From IMG/VR virus record IMGVR_UViG_3300036045_000523, positions 1 through 64,000 of that record: DNA of 64,000 nucleotides; one strand, 5' to 3'. This DNA is from a virus. The position numbers were made by a program, and so were the translations under genes. Shown one piece after another: positions 42,814-50,840 of the stretch (within the stretch, counting starts at the first letter, position 1; every line of letters begins with the position of its first letter). A model generated the notes under the pieces. The model saw only the letters and a list, made by a program, of their open reading frames with translations, searched no databases and had not been told where the DNA came from.

Positions 42814-43350
42814 TTAAGCAATTTCCTTTACTACAGTTCCGGTTATTAAGTCTAAACTAGCAAACAATTGTACTTTTTGTACCTCGTACTCTTCTGCAAA
42901 TGCTATTGCTCTCACCTGCTTTACACAACCAAACTGTAATTGACCCTCCCAGCGATCGCCATTCGGTCTAAACAACTCATACGACTTGAAATACATGGGA
43001 CGCTTCATTATCTCCACCTCAAACGGGAAGAACCCAAGTAACAGCCCGATTATTTGATCACATACATATTCAAGTACATCCTTTTCTCCTGGAGCATCTT
43101 GGTATCGCTTGCCCAAGGAAACATTCACAACTACATTTATATCCGCGTCTTGTGCCGTCATCGAATTTGGGTCGCTTACTCCCGATGCATTCGGTATATA
43201 TATACTTATCGCCCCCATCTCTTCCACGCTATAAACGCCCGCTTCCTTTGGTAAACAGGCAATGGGAATACCATACTCTTTTAATGCTTGCCTCAATGGA
43301 TCGAGGCGATGCGCGATCGCTAACTCTAATACCGACAACTCTAAAGCCAT
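42814..43350 (-). CDS. Gp37/DUF1834-like tail terminator protein
   Basis: The 178-residue protein starts at ATG 43350; the frame upstream is short and lacks a ribosome site. Its layout (N-terminal helix VLELAIAHRLDPLRQALK, central strands DINVVVNVSLG, then WEGQLQFGCVKQVR) resembles small phage proteins that close the tail end. It lies before the sheath gene, as expected. Confidence 0.55.
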   Translation of the reverse strand: MALELSVLELAIAHRLDPLRQALKEYGIPIACLPKEAGVYSVEEMGAISIYIPNASGVSDPNSMTAQDADINVVVNVSLGKRYQDAPGEKDVLEYVCDQIIGLLLGFFPFEVEIMKRPMYFKSYELFRPNGDRWEGQLQFGCVKQVRAIAFAEEYEVQKVQLFASLDLITGTVVKEIA

Positions 43351-43380
43351 TGTTTCTATGTAATTATTAAAGTACAGATA

Positions 43381-43437
43381 TTGACACAATTATCTTTTTT
43401 TATGTATATTATTTGTATGCCGAGTGGGTCGGCATAC
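43381..43437 (+). promoter_or_regulatory. Promoter with operator-like hairpin
   Basis: TTGACA (43381-43386), 18-base spacer, TATATT (43405-43410), then TATGCCGA-gtggg-TCGGCATA at 43417-43437. The -35 box is inside TTGACACAATT, again with GACACA. It drives the antirepressor-like gene at 43461. Confidence 0.6.
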
Positions 43438-43460
43438 AGTGTCAAACAAAAAAGGTAAAT

Positions 43461-44288
43461 ATGTCAGACCGAATTATTGTACAACCTAGAGTTGTAGATG
43501 GAGTAGAATTTTACGTCAGTGAATTAACAAATGAAACTGGTATGAGTATTTCAGGATTAGCTCGATTGTGCGGAGTGGAATCGAGAGCCGTACGGATACT
43601 TTTGCAAAAGATTGAAGATGGAGAAACGGGAATAAAAAGACTACAATCCTTTTTTGGCAAGGCTTTTAATAGGGAATTGATGCCTGACAACATCGGTGTT
43701 GAAGCGCGTATAGTGAGAAGCGAAGTATGTGCAGCAATTATTGGTTACTACGCAGTTGAAAGTAAAGCGAAAAATGGTATTGCTTTGCACACTTTTGATA
43801 AATTTGCGGCAAAAGGTATTGACGCATGGATTAAAGAAGTAACGGGGGCTGCACAAAGGCAGAATAATCAGGCTTTAATGGGAGCAATGCAGGAAATCTT
43901 AGGCCAGTTAACTCAGCTAAACGCAAAGGTTGAAAAACTAGAGGCGACTGCCATGAAATACGAAAACATTCGAGCTACTACAATTACAAACTTTCCACGC
44001 CTCGATGAAATGCTTGAAAATTTTACGAAAACTGAACATCGCATACTGCCACAATCTGACGACGAGTTGACCTTAACACAATGGTTGGCAAGTAAAGGAA
44101 TTACTTTTGATCCTAACGTAAAGATGCGGTTTGGCAACCTAGTATCGGCTACCTATCGAACATTAACAGGTGAGCCACCTAGAAAAGCTCGGTGTAAGGA
44201 CAAGAATGGTAATTATACAGAAAAGCAAAACGTTTACAAACCTTGCCATTATCCAATTCTTGAAGTTGCCCTTAAGCAAATGTTTTAA
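43461..44288 (+). CDS. Antirepressor-like DNA-binding protein
   Basis: The 275-residue protein stands alone on the plus strand within minus-strand late genes and has its own promoter. ISGLARLCGVESRAVRILLQ is a helix-turn-helix-like region; the block EVCAAIIGYYAVESKAKNGI matches the gene at 18984. A coiled coil follows (MGAMQEILGQLTQLNAKVEK). The last 70 residues have CKDKNGNYTEKQNVYKPC. Its insertion into the structural genes suggests a moron-type gene expressed in the prophage. Confidence 0.55.
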   Translation: MSDRIIVQPRVVDGVEFYVSELTNETGMSISGLARLCGVESRAVRILLQKIEDGETGIKRLQSFFGKAFNRELMPDNIGVEARIVRSEVCAAIIGYYAVESKAKNGIALHTFDKFAAKGIDAWIKEVTGAAQRQNNQALMGAMQEILGQLTQLNAKVEKLEATAMKYENIRATTITNFPRLDEMLENFTKTEHRILPQSDDELTLTQWLASKGITFDPNVKMRFGNLVSATYRTLTGEPPRKARCKDKNGNYTEKQNVYKPCHYPILEVALKQMF

Positions 44289-44291
44289 ATT

Positions 44292-44720
44292 CTAGAGGTG
44301 CAAGTATCTTTGAAATATTTGATTAATTGCCTGAATGTCTGTCTGTGAGAACCCTAAAAAAGGTCGCGCAGGCAGATTTCTGTTTTGTACCCCAAACTGG
44401 TGATAGATACCATATTCTACGTTAGTTCCTACCTCCCATGTATCGGCATTTTTCGGGTAATGCGTGATTGAATTTATTAGTATTCCTTTCTCTCGAAGGA
44501 TTGACCCTGATTTCTTCATCGCCCATGTTGCTGGTTTCAAATCTTGCCACTTACGTCCATCAGGGTCAGTTTCCCTAACAAAGTTTTTCTTTGTACTAGC
44601 TTCTTGATAAATCGCTGCTTCTCTTAGCGCTGGGGTTAGATTTAGCCCCCTCATACGCAGCGCCATCGCTTGTATTGCGCTATAATTAAACGTCACCGAT
44701 ACTTCCATTTTTTTGGTCAA
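44292..44720 (-). CDS. Phage virion morphogenesis protein (Mu gpG-like)
   Basis: A 142-residue member of the phage virion morphogenesis family. The typical string is visible: TDPDGRKWQDLKPATWAMKK, ILREKGILINSITH, VEYGIYHQFG, and LPARPFLGFSQTD. It acts at the head-tail junction in Mu-like phages. It overlaps the C39 gene by 4 bp. Confidence 0.78.
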   Translation of the reverse strand: MTKKMEVSVTFNYSAIQAMALRMRGLNLTPALREAAIYQEASTKKNFVRETDPDGRKWQDLKPATWAMKKSGSILREKGILINSITHYPKNADTWEVGTNVEYGIYHQFGVQNRNLPARPFLGFSQTDIQAINQIFQRYLHL

Positions 44721-45577
44721 AGTCCTGCTTTCAATCCGGTTTCTTGTCCAGCTACTTTGGTGAAGACGCGCCCCCAGCCTGACTCTTTATTGCCGCGATC
44801 GCCCCAAATTGCCCTCATTGTTTCAAGAGAATAAATATCATATGCTCCAGCATTGCCGCCGATGACGTTGTAGCTGTTGGCGCTACCGGATCGGCTTCCA
44901 TAGGGGTCGTGTACCCAAAAGAATTTTCTTTCTGGGTTGTAGCCAACGACGAGGATGATGTGTCCACTAGATTTGTAAGATACGCCTATTGGCACAGGGA
45001 TTTGAGCTTCTAAACAATCAATCAGGTCTGCAATTGACAGTGTTAGAGAAAAGTAGCTATCAACACCAAACTCACGTAAAGCCTTAGTATGAGCATCATG
45101 ATAAATCGTGTCACCATATTTTTTAAGCACCTTGGCGTAAACGCTTTCTCCTTCACGATACCCACCCAATGACGCTCTAGTATCTAAGTCTTTTTGTCCA
45201 TATCTTTTAAGTAAATAATCTAATGCCATCGCGTTAGAGGTTAAATTGCATTGCCTATACCCAGTTCCAAATAAATTAGTTGAATTATCAATCTGGTTCC
45301 TATATTTAATGCCAAGTTTTATTTCTCTTGGCATTACTTCAAGAGGTATAAACCAGTGTGGTTCATAAATAAACCCTTCTTTGATTTCAGCCCCATCCTT
45401 TGTTTTTAATGGCACATTTAACCGTATTCTAGCGTGCTGATGTTTATCATCTTTTACTGACTGTACGGTAAGTATACTGTTATCTGCGACAAGGGCAATT
45501 TCGTTACCTTCTAAATCCTCAGAATCCACGTTTCTGGCTTTGAATATCGTATTCTTTAAAGCTTTAATAGTTCCCAT
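44717..45577 (-). CDS. C39-like cysteine peptidase
   Basis: The 286-residue protein has an N-terminal SH3-like part (about 1-85) and a papain-fold peptidase: C110 in YRQCNLTSNAM, H206 in SSGHIILVVGY and D224 in WVHDPYG, the C39-type triad. In this place it could cut a structural protein or crosslinks in the host wall. It is made together with the morphogenesis protein and the gene before it (1-bp overlap), so it is probably part of the particle. No membrane part is seen. Confidence 0.72.
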   Translation of the reverse strand: MGTIKALKNTIFKARNVDSEDLEGNEIALVADNSILTVQSVKDDKHQHARIRLNVPLKTKDGAEIKEGFIYEPHWFIPLEVMPREIKLGIKYRNQIDNSTNLFGTGYRQCNLTSNAMALDYLLKRYGQKDLDTRASLGGYREGESVYAKVLKKYGDTIYHDAHTKALREFGVDSYFSLTLSIADLIDCLEAQIPVPIGVSYKSSGHIILVVGYNPERKFFWVHDPYGSRSGSANSYNVIGGNAGAYDIYSLETMRAIWGDRGNKESGWGRVFTKVAGQETGLKAGL

Positions 45578-46017
45578 TACACTCCTCCTTTTACTCTATA
45601 AGTTACTAACAATAGATATTTTTCGCCTAATATTTTAGGGATTAATTTAATTGAAGATTGGGCAAGCGATCGCAAATTACAAATACACCTTTTCCCCTTT
45701 ATCTCTCCCACCCCTACATCACTCGGTTGTATTCGCGGGTCAAGCGTACCATCCCCGTCAACAATTACGCCATAGTATAGTTCATCTAACTGAGCAACTT
45801 CGTACTCTCTTCTGAGGTTGGGATTGGTAGAACTTAATTTGAAGGTGTGCGCGATCGCCTCCCCCTCACTCTTTATATTGCCTCGTCCATCAGTTATAGA
45901 AACACCGTTTTGCGAGCCACTGCGTTGCGCGGGTTCCCCGCGTTGTAGCACGTGGCGTACTTTAAAAGTGAAGGTTGCTTGAAGAAATATGTCATTGGCA
46001 AACGGCGAATTAAACAT
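45577..46017 (-). CDS. Head-tail junction protein with in-frame palindromic element
   Basis: A 146-residue protein in the junction gene run. The 41-bp element at 45916-45956 encodes about 14 residues (VRHVLQRGEPAQRSGS) near the N-terminus. The rest is strand-rich (YYGVIVDGDGTLDPRIQPSD). A head-tail adaptor is likely from position; no family is recognised. Confidence 0.48.
   Translation of the reverse strand: MFNSPFANDIFLQATFTFKVRHVLQRGEPAQRSGSQNGVSITDGRGNIKSEGEAIAHTFKLSSTNPNLRREYEVAQLDELYYGVIVDGDGTLDPRIQPSDVGVGEIKGKRCICNLRSLAQSSIKLIPKILGEKYLLLVTYRVKGGV
45916..45956 (+). repeat. Dispersed 41-bp palindromic element, inside a gene
   Basis: Arms GCCACTGCGTTGCGCGGG and CCCGCGTTGTAGCACGTGGC: the inner GGAGG/CCTCC pair has become CGCGGG/CCCGCG in both arms, so pairing is kept. 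Confidence 0.92.
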
Positions 46018-46450
46018 TACTTTGCTCTAACTCAAAAATACGATCCGCCACCATATCCTTAATAGAAGTTCTAGGGTCTGACTCCCACTCTTTCAGTATT
46101 TTTATATCGGTTTCAGCTTTAATTATTGGCTCGGCAAGTTTAACGGAAAGCGATCGCACATCCTTTGTTTCTACCTTGGTACTTTCCCCCGTTGTAGCAC
46201 GTGGCGTCGATTCTCCAAAAGATAATATTTTATTTGTTATTAACGTTTCTGCATCAACATGGCTCTTAATTAATTCAATGGCGCGATCGCTTACCTCATT
46301 TGCACCATCTCTTAATTCTACTTGCCATGTTTCGTATATCTGTTTTGTGCGATCGCTCTCTTCAGGATTAACTAATACTTGCCCAGAAAGATAATAAATT
46401 GCTGTTTTGGGCAAGTTAAAGTTAACAGCATCAAAATACACTACTGGCAT
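46010..46450 (-). CDS. Head-tail junction protein, hypothetical
   Basis: A 146-residue acidic protein behind the capsid gene (1-bp overlap). Helical, with RAIELIKSHVDAETLITNKI. A half palindromic element (46183-46205) is read in frame near residue 85. Its position fits a neck or head completion protein. Confidence 0.48.
   Translation of the reverse strand: MPVVYFDAVNFNLPKTAIYYLSGQVLVNPEESDRTKQIYETWQVELRDGANEVSDRAIELIKSHVDAETLITNKILSFGESTPRATTGESTKVETKDVRSLSVKLAEPIIKAETDIKILKEWESDPRTSIKDMVADRIFELEQSNV
46183..46205 (+). repeat. Right half of the palindromic element
   Basis: CCGTTGTAGCACGTGGC remains of the right arm; the left arm is missing. Read in frame. Confidence 0.75.
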
Positions 46451-47397
46451 TAGTTCACCTTCACTACATCAATGTACCGACAATCTTGAGGATAATCAAA
46501 TATTGCTGGGGTAATACAGCTAAACATAGGATAAATACGCCGCAATCCATCTACTCGAATAAACTCTTCTGGCGCTAATTCAGCTACATCATTCTCGATA
46601 TGGCGATGCACAACTGTCTCAGTTCTCGGATAGAGCATTATCCGATCTTTGCCAGTTGTCCGTCCTGGTATAGTTCCAACCGCATCTAATGCGGTTGACG
46701 ATGCCTCTCTAACTTTCTGAATCTCTAAGTCTGGATACTGCTCTACAAGCGCTTGCATAACAGTTTTAGTCCCGTTCACATTGTAAAGACTCAAGATTTT
46801 TTTTCTAAAGTTTGGCGGTACTAAAAGCTGTGTCGGGTCTTCAGTGACAAAGTTATCTGTCAGCGTCTCAATGGTCGCAATGACAAAATCTAATGCTGTT
46901 ATAAATGTCGCCGTGTTCAAGTCAAAAGACGAATTTGTCACAGGCACGATCGCATTAGTTAAGAAGCCTGGAAAGTTTAGGTTTTGCGCGTTGTACCCTA
47001 ATGCAGTTGCCCGATTCGTCCGCATAGCAATCACCTTACGGGCTGCCTGCATTCGTCGTTCAAACCGGTTCACATTAGTCGTTGTGCCATTTGTAGGACG
47101 AAAATCATAAGCTCGCATCTCTTGCAAAGATAGCGGGAACCCAGAAGCCATCATGAAAATCGGATAGCGATCATCGTCTACCGATATGTCTACAATCGGG
47201 ATATTTGTAGTCGCATCGCTTACAAGATCGGCATCCCCCCACTCACTAAAACGGTCGTAAGTGATTTCTCTTGCCCCCGCCTGTAAATCAGTAAGAGTTG
47301 GAATTAAATCGCCATTCTCAAAGAATAAAGTTTCATACCGAGGTTCTAAAACTCTCGGTAAGACTTGTGTTAAATCATTAAATAAAAAACTTGGCAT
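46450..47397 (-). CDS. Major capsid protein, DUF2184 family
   Basis: The 315-residue protein matches DUF2184 major capsid proteins of HK97 fold: GAREITYDRFSEWGDADLVS, FMMASGFPLSLQEMRAYDF, RRMQAARKVIAMRTNRATAL and the end RVDGLRRIYPMFSCITPAIF. It forms the head shell. The cement protein and the DUF2213 protease follow upstream in the usual order, so the head genes form one operon (49080 to 42814). Confidence 0.8.
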   Translation of the reverse strand: MPSFLFNDLTQVLPRVLEPRYETLFFENGDLIPTLTDLQAGAREITYDRFSEWGDADLVSDATTNIPIVDISVDDDRYPIFMMASGFPLSLQEMRAYDFRPTNGTTTNVNRFERRMQAARKVIAMRTNRATALGYNAQNLNFPGFLTNAIVPVTNSSFDLNTATFITALDFVIATIETLTDNFVTEDPTQLLVPPNFRKKILSLYNVNGTKTVMQALVEQYPDLEIQKVREASSTALDAVGTIPGRTTGKDRIMLYPRTETVVHRHIENDVAELAPEEFIRVDGLRRIYPMFSCITPAIFDYPQDCRYIDVVKVN

Positions 47398-47398
47398 T

Positions 47399-47950
47399 TT
47401 AGTTAGGCATTCTTAACTCTAGTAAACCTGTTCCTAAGGTATTCGCCGCGATCGCTCCAGATGAACGATACCATCTTGCATATGTCAGTTGTATTGCCCT
47501 TTCATTTGGGCTAGTACCATCTGAATCTTTGCGAAATGTTCCGGCTAGTGCGGCTGTATTTGTTGTACTATCAATAACCTGCCAAAATACTGGGTCTGAT
47601 TCTGCCACCTGCTGAGATAAAGGCACAGCTATGACAACACCTGGCCCCGACCCGCGAATTACAGGCACTACCTCTTTAGCTGGTATCCCATCATATCCCT
47701 GTGTAGTGACAGAATAACCTGTTCGCCTTTCATAAATATCAGCATTCCGGACAACACCATAAAACAAATCTGTTTTTGCTGTTGGTATTTTTATTATTCC
47801 ATCTGCGCCCCCTTTTGCAACCCCAAACCCAAAAGGATAGATCCTATTCTCCCCTGGCTTAAACCCCCATATCTGAGCATTATCCAGCGTCGCAATTTCG
47901 CCCCAAGGAACTGGCTTATCAATTGGCAATATATAATCCAATACAGGCAT
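47399..47950 (-). CDS. Structural cement (Gp24-like) capsid protein
   Basis: The 183-residue protein is strand-rich and Gly-rich, with IKIPTAKTDLFYGVVRNADI and VVPVIRGSGPGVVIAVPL, the pattern of small proteins that stabilise the capsid shell. It lies between protease and capsid genes, the usual place. Confidence 0.65.
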   Translation of the reverse strand: MPVLDYILPIDKPVPWGEIATLDNAQIWGFKPGENRIYPFGFGVAKGGADGIIKIPTAKTDLFYGVVRNADIYERRTGYSVTTQGYDGIPAKEVVPVIRGSGPGVVIAVPLSQQVAESDPVFWQVIDSTTNTAALAGTFRKDSDGTSPNERAIQLTYARWYRSSGAIAANTLGTGLLELRMPN

Positions 47951-49080
47951 TATTCAATAACTCCTTTCTTTTTGTAAGCATTGCGATAGCGATCGCGTAC
48001 CTTTTTCATAATTGGGTCTTCCTCTTGTTGAGGCTTTGCGTCAGCCTTGTTTAATTGGTCAAAGAGAGCGTCTACACGGTTTATGCTATCGTCTACTTCC
48101 TTGTCACTGCTAGGTTTTAACCCCTCCCACACGCCCATAATGAAAGCTGAATCTTTCCCGTCAAGATTTACGTGAGGATGCTTGGCTTTTAAGTATAGTT
48201 TTTGTATCTCAGTAGCTTGCAACTTATAATCTGGCTGGAAGTCTTTATTATCTTTTCGCAACTCCGGAAGAACCAGCACCCAAGTATCTAAACGTTGCGT
48301 TATCTGGAGAGCGATCGCTTCCTCTGTCATTTTGTTGGACTCAGCCTCATCTAGCCGAGTCTTTACCCCAGTAAGTTCGCCCTCTATTTTGGATTTATCA
48401 GTGATCGCAATGTCGTATCTAGATTGCAATGCAGTTATTTCCGTAGCTAAATTTTCGTCCTCGATGTCAAATTTACGGTTATTTAGATTTACTGTTTTCA
48501 TATCCTTTTTTATATAGAAATATTCCTTCTCTGCACCAGCTATTTCATTAGAGTCAGTACGGATTGCTATAGCTTGTCCTCCCCTACCTTCCCCTGGTGG
48601 AATCAAGGCGAGGTGATCGTAAGAGCGCCCCTGCTGCAAAAAGATTCCATCCTCACGAGGCTGTAATCGTTGGATTGAATAGCCTGGGCTGACTTCTGCA
48701 TATTTCCCGGAAGCGATCGCACGATCAATAATCTCTACCCCCCTATGGTCATCGACAACCACGGGCATGATTAACTGTGCGTCTTCTCGAAGAAAAGTAT
48801 TAAAAGTGTGCCCAACCAATAGCCCTTCTCGATTATTATCGTATCTGCCCGTTTTTGGATGCCCTAACAACAAGGGGATGGCGCGGGCAGTTAATAACGA
48901 GTTGTCGTTAAATAATTCATCTTCCGCTACGGTTTCGGTTCTGTTTTTCCAGCCCTTTCCATCCCAGTGGTAATAAGGTAAAGGATGATTCGCTTTTCCT
49001 AGCACAGCGTGAGCCAAGTAGCGATCGCCACTTAACTTTTCCCACTGTAAAGGTTGCCGTGCATCAATCCTTAATTGCAT
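47950..49080 (-). CDS. DUF2213 prohead protease/scaffold protein
   Basis: The 376-residue protein starts at ATG 49080. Residues 30-180 show DUF2213 marks: RAIPLLLGHPKTGRYDNNRE, LIMPVVVDDHRGVEIIDRAI, YAEVSPGYSIQRL and YDHLALIPPGEGRGG. The C-terminal half is a coiled scaffold (ITALQSRYDIAITDKSKIEG). It is expected to cleave scaffold and capsid N-termini during head maturation. Confidence 0.75.
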   Translation of the reverse strand: MQLRIDARQPLQWEKLSGDRYLAHAVLGKANHPLPYYHWDGKGWKNRTETVAEDELFNDNSLLTARAIPLLLGHPKTGRYDNNREGLLVGHTFNTFLREDAQLIMPVVVDDHRGVEIIDRAIASGKYAEVSPGYSIQRLQPREDGIFLQQGRSYDHLALIPPGEGRGGQAIAIRTDSNEIAGAEKEYFYIKKDMKTVNLNNRKFDIEDENLATEITALQSRYDIAITDKSKIEGELTGVKTRLDEAESNKMTEEAIALQITQRLDTWVLVLPELRKDNKDFQPDYKLQATEIQKLYLKAKHPHVNLDGKDSAFIMGVWEGLKPSSDKEVDDSINRVDALFDQLNKADAKPQQEEDPIMKKVRDRYRNAYKKKGVIE

Positions 49081-49152
49081 ATACACCACGATACAGTAAT
49101 GACTTATATTCTGTCGTGGTAACAACAACTCAAGTTGTGACTTATTTCAATT

Positions 49153-49617
49153 TTAAGGAATTAATTGTTTTTCATTTACCTGTACTAACGTCAGGTCAAT
49201 TTTGCAGCTGAGTAGTTGACCTGAAGAAGTCCAATTGTTTTCAGTGCGATCAAATTTAACCATAACGCAAGGAGAAAGCGATCGCTCACCCCACTGCCAG
49301 AATAAAACAGGTGGTGAGCCATTTTCTGGTATCAACAAAGAAGAAAGTCGCTCAACATAATTAGTTATATTGCGATCATTTCCGTAAAGTGGAAAGTTCA
49401 TAGAAACCGCCCAGCCTGAATATGAGGAAAACTGAAGTATAGGTATAGAACCACTTGCCCCACTTGGCTGGTAGCTCGATGAATGACTCCATTGTAATTC
49501 AGTTGGTTGTAACAAGAATTCCCATACTTCTTTCCCGTCCAAACGAGCAATTAAAGCGTAATTACCGCTTGTAGTTGATACTGTACGAGGCAAAGTATTA
49601 TATATTTTAATATTCAC
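49153..49617 (-). CDS. Tail tube initiator-like (CIS tube) baseplate protein
   Basis: A 154-residue protein with FLLQPTELQWSHSSSYQPSG, LSSLLIPENGSPPVLFWQWG and LLSCKIDLTLVQVNE, the pattern of the small protein that joins the hub to the tail tube in contractile tails. The LysM end of longer homologues is absent. Confidence 0.58.
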   Translation of the reverse strand: MNIKIYNTLPRTVSTTSGNYALIARLDGKEVWEFLLQPTELQWSHSSSYQPSGASGSIPILQFSSYSGWAVSMNFPLYGNDRNITNYVERLSSLLIPENGSPPVLFWQWGERSLSPCVMVKFDRTENNWTSSGQLLSCKIDLTLVQVNEKQLIP

Positions 49618-50840
49618 GGTCTGGACATCTTAATATATGCTCCCACATTGTAAGTTAAGGTAGGATAAGATGCCGATGTCGTAGTATTGGTTGGCGATCG
49701 CTTACAAGATAGCTCAAACGCAAAACTCCAAGCATTGCCAGGTATCCAAAGGTTGGCAAAATTATTTAACATTCGTCGATTAACCTGCGCCGACATACCT
49801 CTTATTTCTTCCTGGAAATCTGTCAAATTGTTATAAGCCCCTGTCCCTGATAACCAGGATAATCGCGGGACTATATAAGGTTCTTGGTTAGCTGCGATTG
49901 CTGCACCTGCTCTTATAATTCCAAATGCTTGTAGGACTTGTATTCTAGACGTTGCTACTCCATAAAAAGGTATTGCTTTTTCTGCTCTTGCCATCGCTAT
50001 GTTGTGTGCTGTAGTAGTTTGTATATTCGGTGTTGCCGACCAGTTTCCGAAATCGAGCAACATTGGTGGGGTCATCCATAAATTCTGAGTTGCATTCCAA
50101 GTCCATGGCTGTGGATAAATAGCATTTGGCTCAAACCAAACCATTCCGTCTGTTTTTTCTAATGGTTCCGTGTTACTTACAATAGCTGTAAGCTTTGTCT
50201 CTAAAATTGTTTGCAGGTTCGTTATTTGAGCGATCGCATGGTTATGTGGTAATGGCGATCGCGTATCGCTTAATCTTATGTCATCGCCAGCACAAACTGT
50301 GTTGCTCGTCGTTCCAATATTTAATACAGCGCTATTTCCTAGTCCAGTAATTTGAGCTACTGGAAGATTTTGAGTTGCTAGCTCAATTGTGATTTTGTAA
50401 CTACTCCATGTAGATGTTGTGCTTACGTTATCGTCGTCAATTCCCACACCACCACCCGATGCTGCTGGTTCCCAACCTCCAATTATTGCCGTAGGCATAA
50501 CCGGGTTGCCATCCACCCAGGCATCAATATCATAATCCTCGTCTGTTCCCCCTGTGAAAGGAAGAAGGTAACGTTGTTTCAAATCTTCTGCAAGTTGCTT
50601 AATTTTTGCCAACTCCTGAACTGTCACTCGATCAGCACCGCAAACAAATTCAATTTTTGAAGACGATATTTCTACAAAGCAGGATTCAATACCGAGGGCT
50701 ACTTTTAAAGGTTCTTCTTCAATTTCTAGAACTTGAAATAATCCGTCGCGGAAAGATGTAAACTCTGGGTACGCCATCGATGCAGCCGCGATCGCTTCTA
50801 TTAATTTTCTCAAGGTGGGAAGTTTCCTGTTAATATCCAA
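49614..50840 (-). CDS. Tail fibre/baseplate spike-associated protein
   Basis: A 408-residue protein, with LPHNHAIAQITNLQTILETK, a collar typical of tail fibre joints, and a Trp-rich stretch (YPQPWTWNATQNLWMTPPML). The end is strand-rich. It lies between the hub and the tube initiator genes and overlaps both, so it is probably a fibre or hub-attached part. Confidence 0.55.
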   Translation of the reverse strand: MDINRKLPTLRKLIEAIAAASMAYPEFTSFRDGLFQVLEIEEEPLKVALGIESCFVEISSSKIEFVCGADRVTVQELAKIKQLAEDLKQRYLLPFTGGTDEDYDIDAWVDGNPVMPTAIIGGWEPAASGGGVGIDDDNVSTTSTWSSYKITIELATQNLPVAQITGLGNSAVLNIGTTSNTVCAGDDIRLSDTRSPLPHNHAIAQITNLQTILETKLTAIVSNTEPLEKTDGMVWFEPNAIYPQPWTWNATQNLWMTPPMLLDFGNWSATPNIQTTTAHNIAMARAEKAIPFYGVATSRIQVLQAFGIIRAGAAIAANQEPYIVPRLSWLSGTGAYNNLTDFQEEIRGMSAQVNRRMLNNFANLWIPGNAWSFAFELSCKRSPTNTTTSASYPTLTYNVGAYIKMSRP

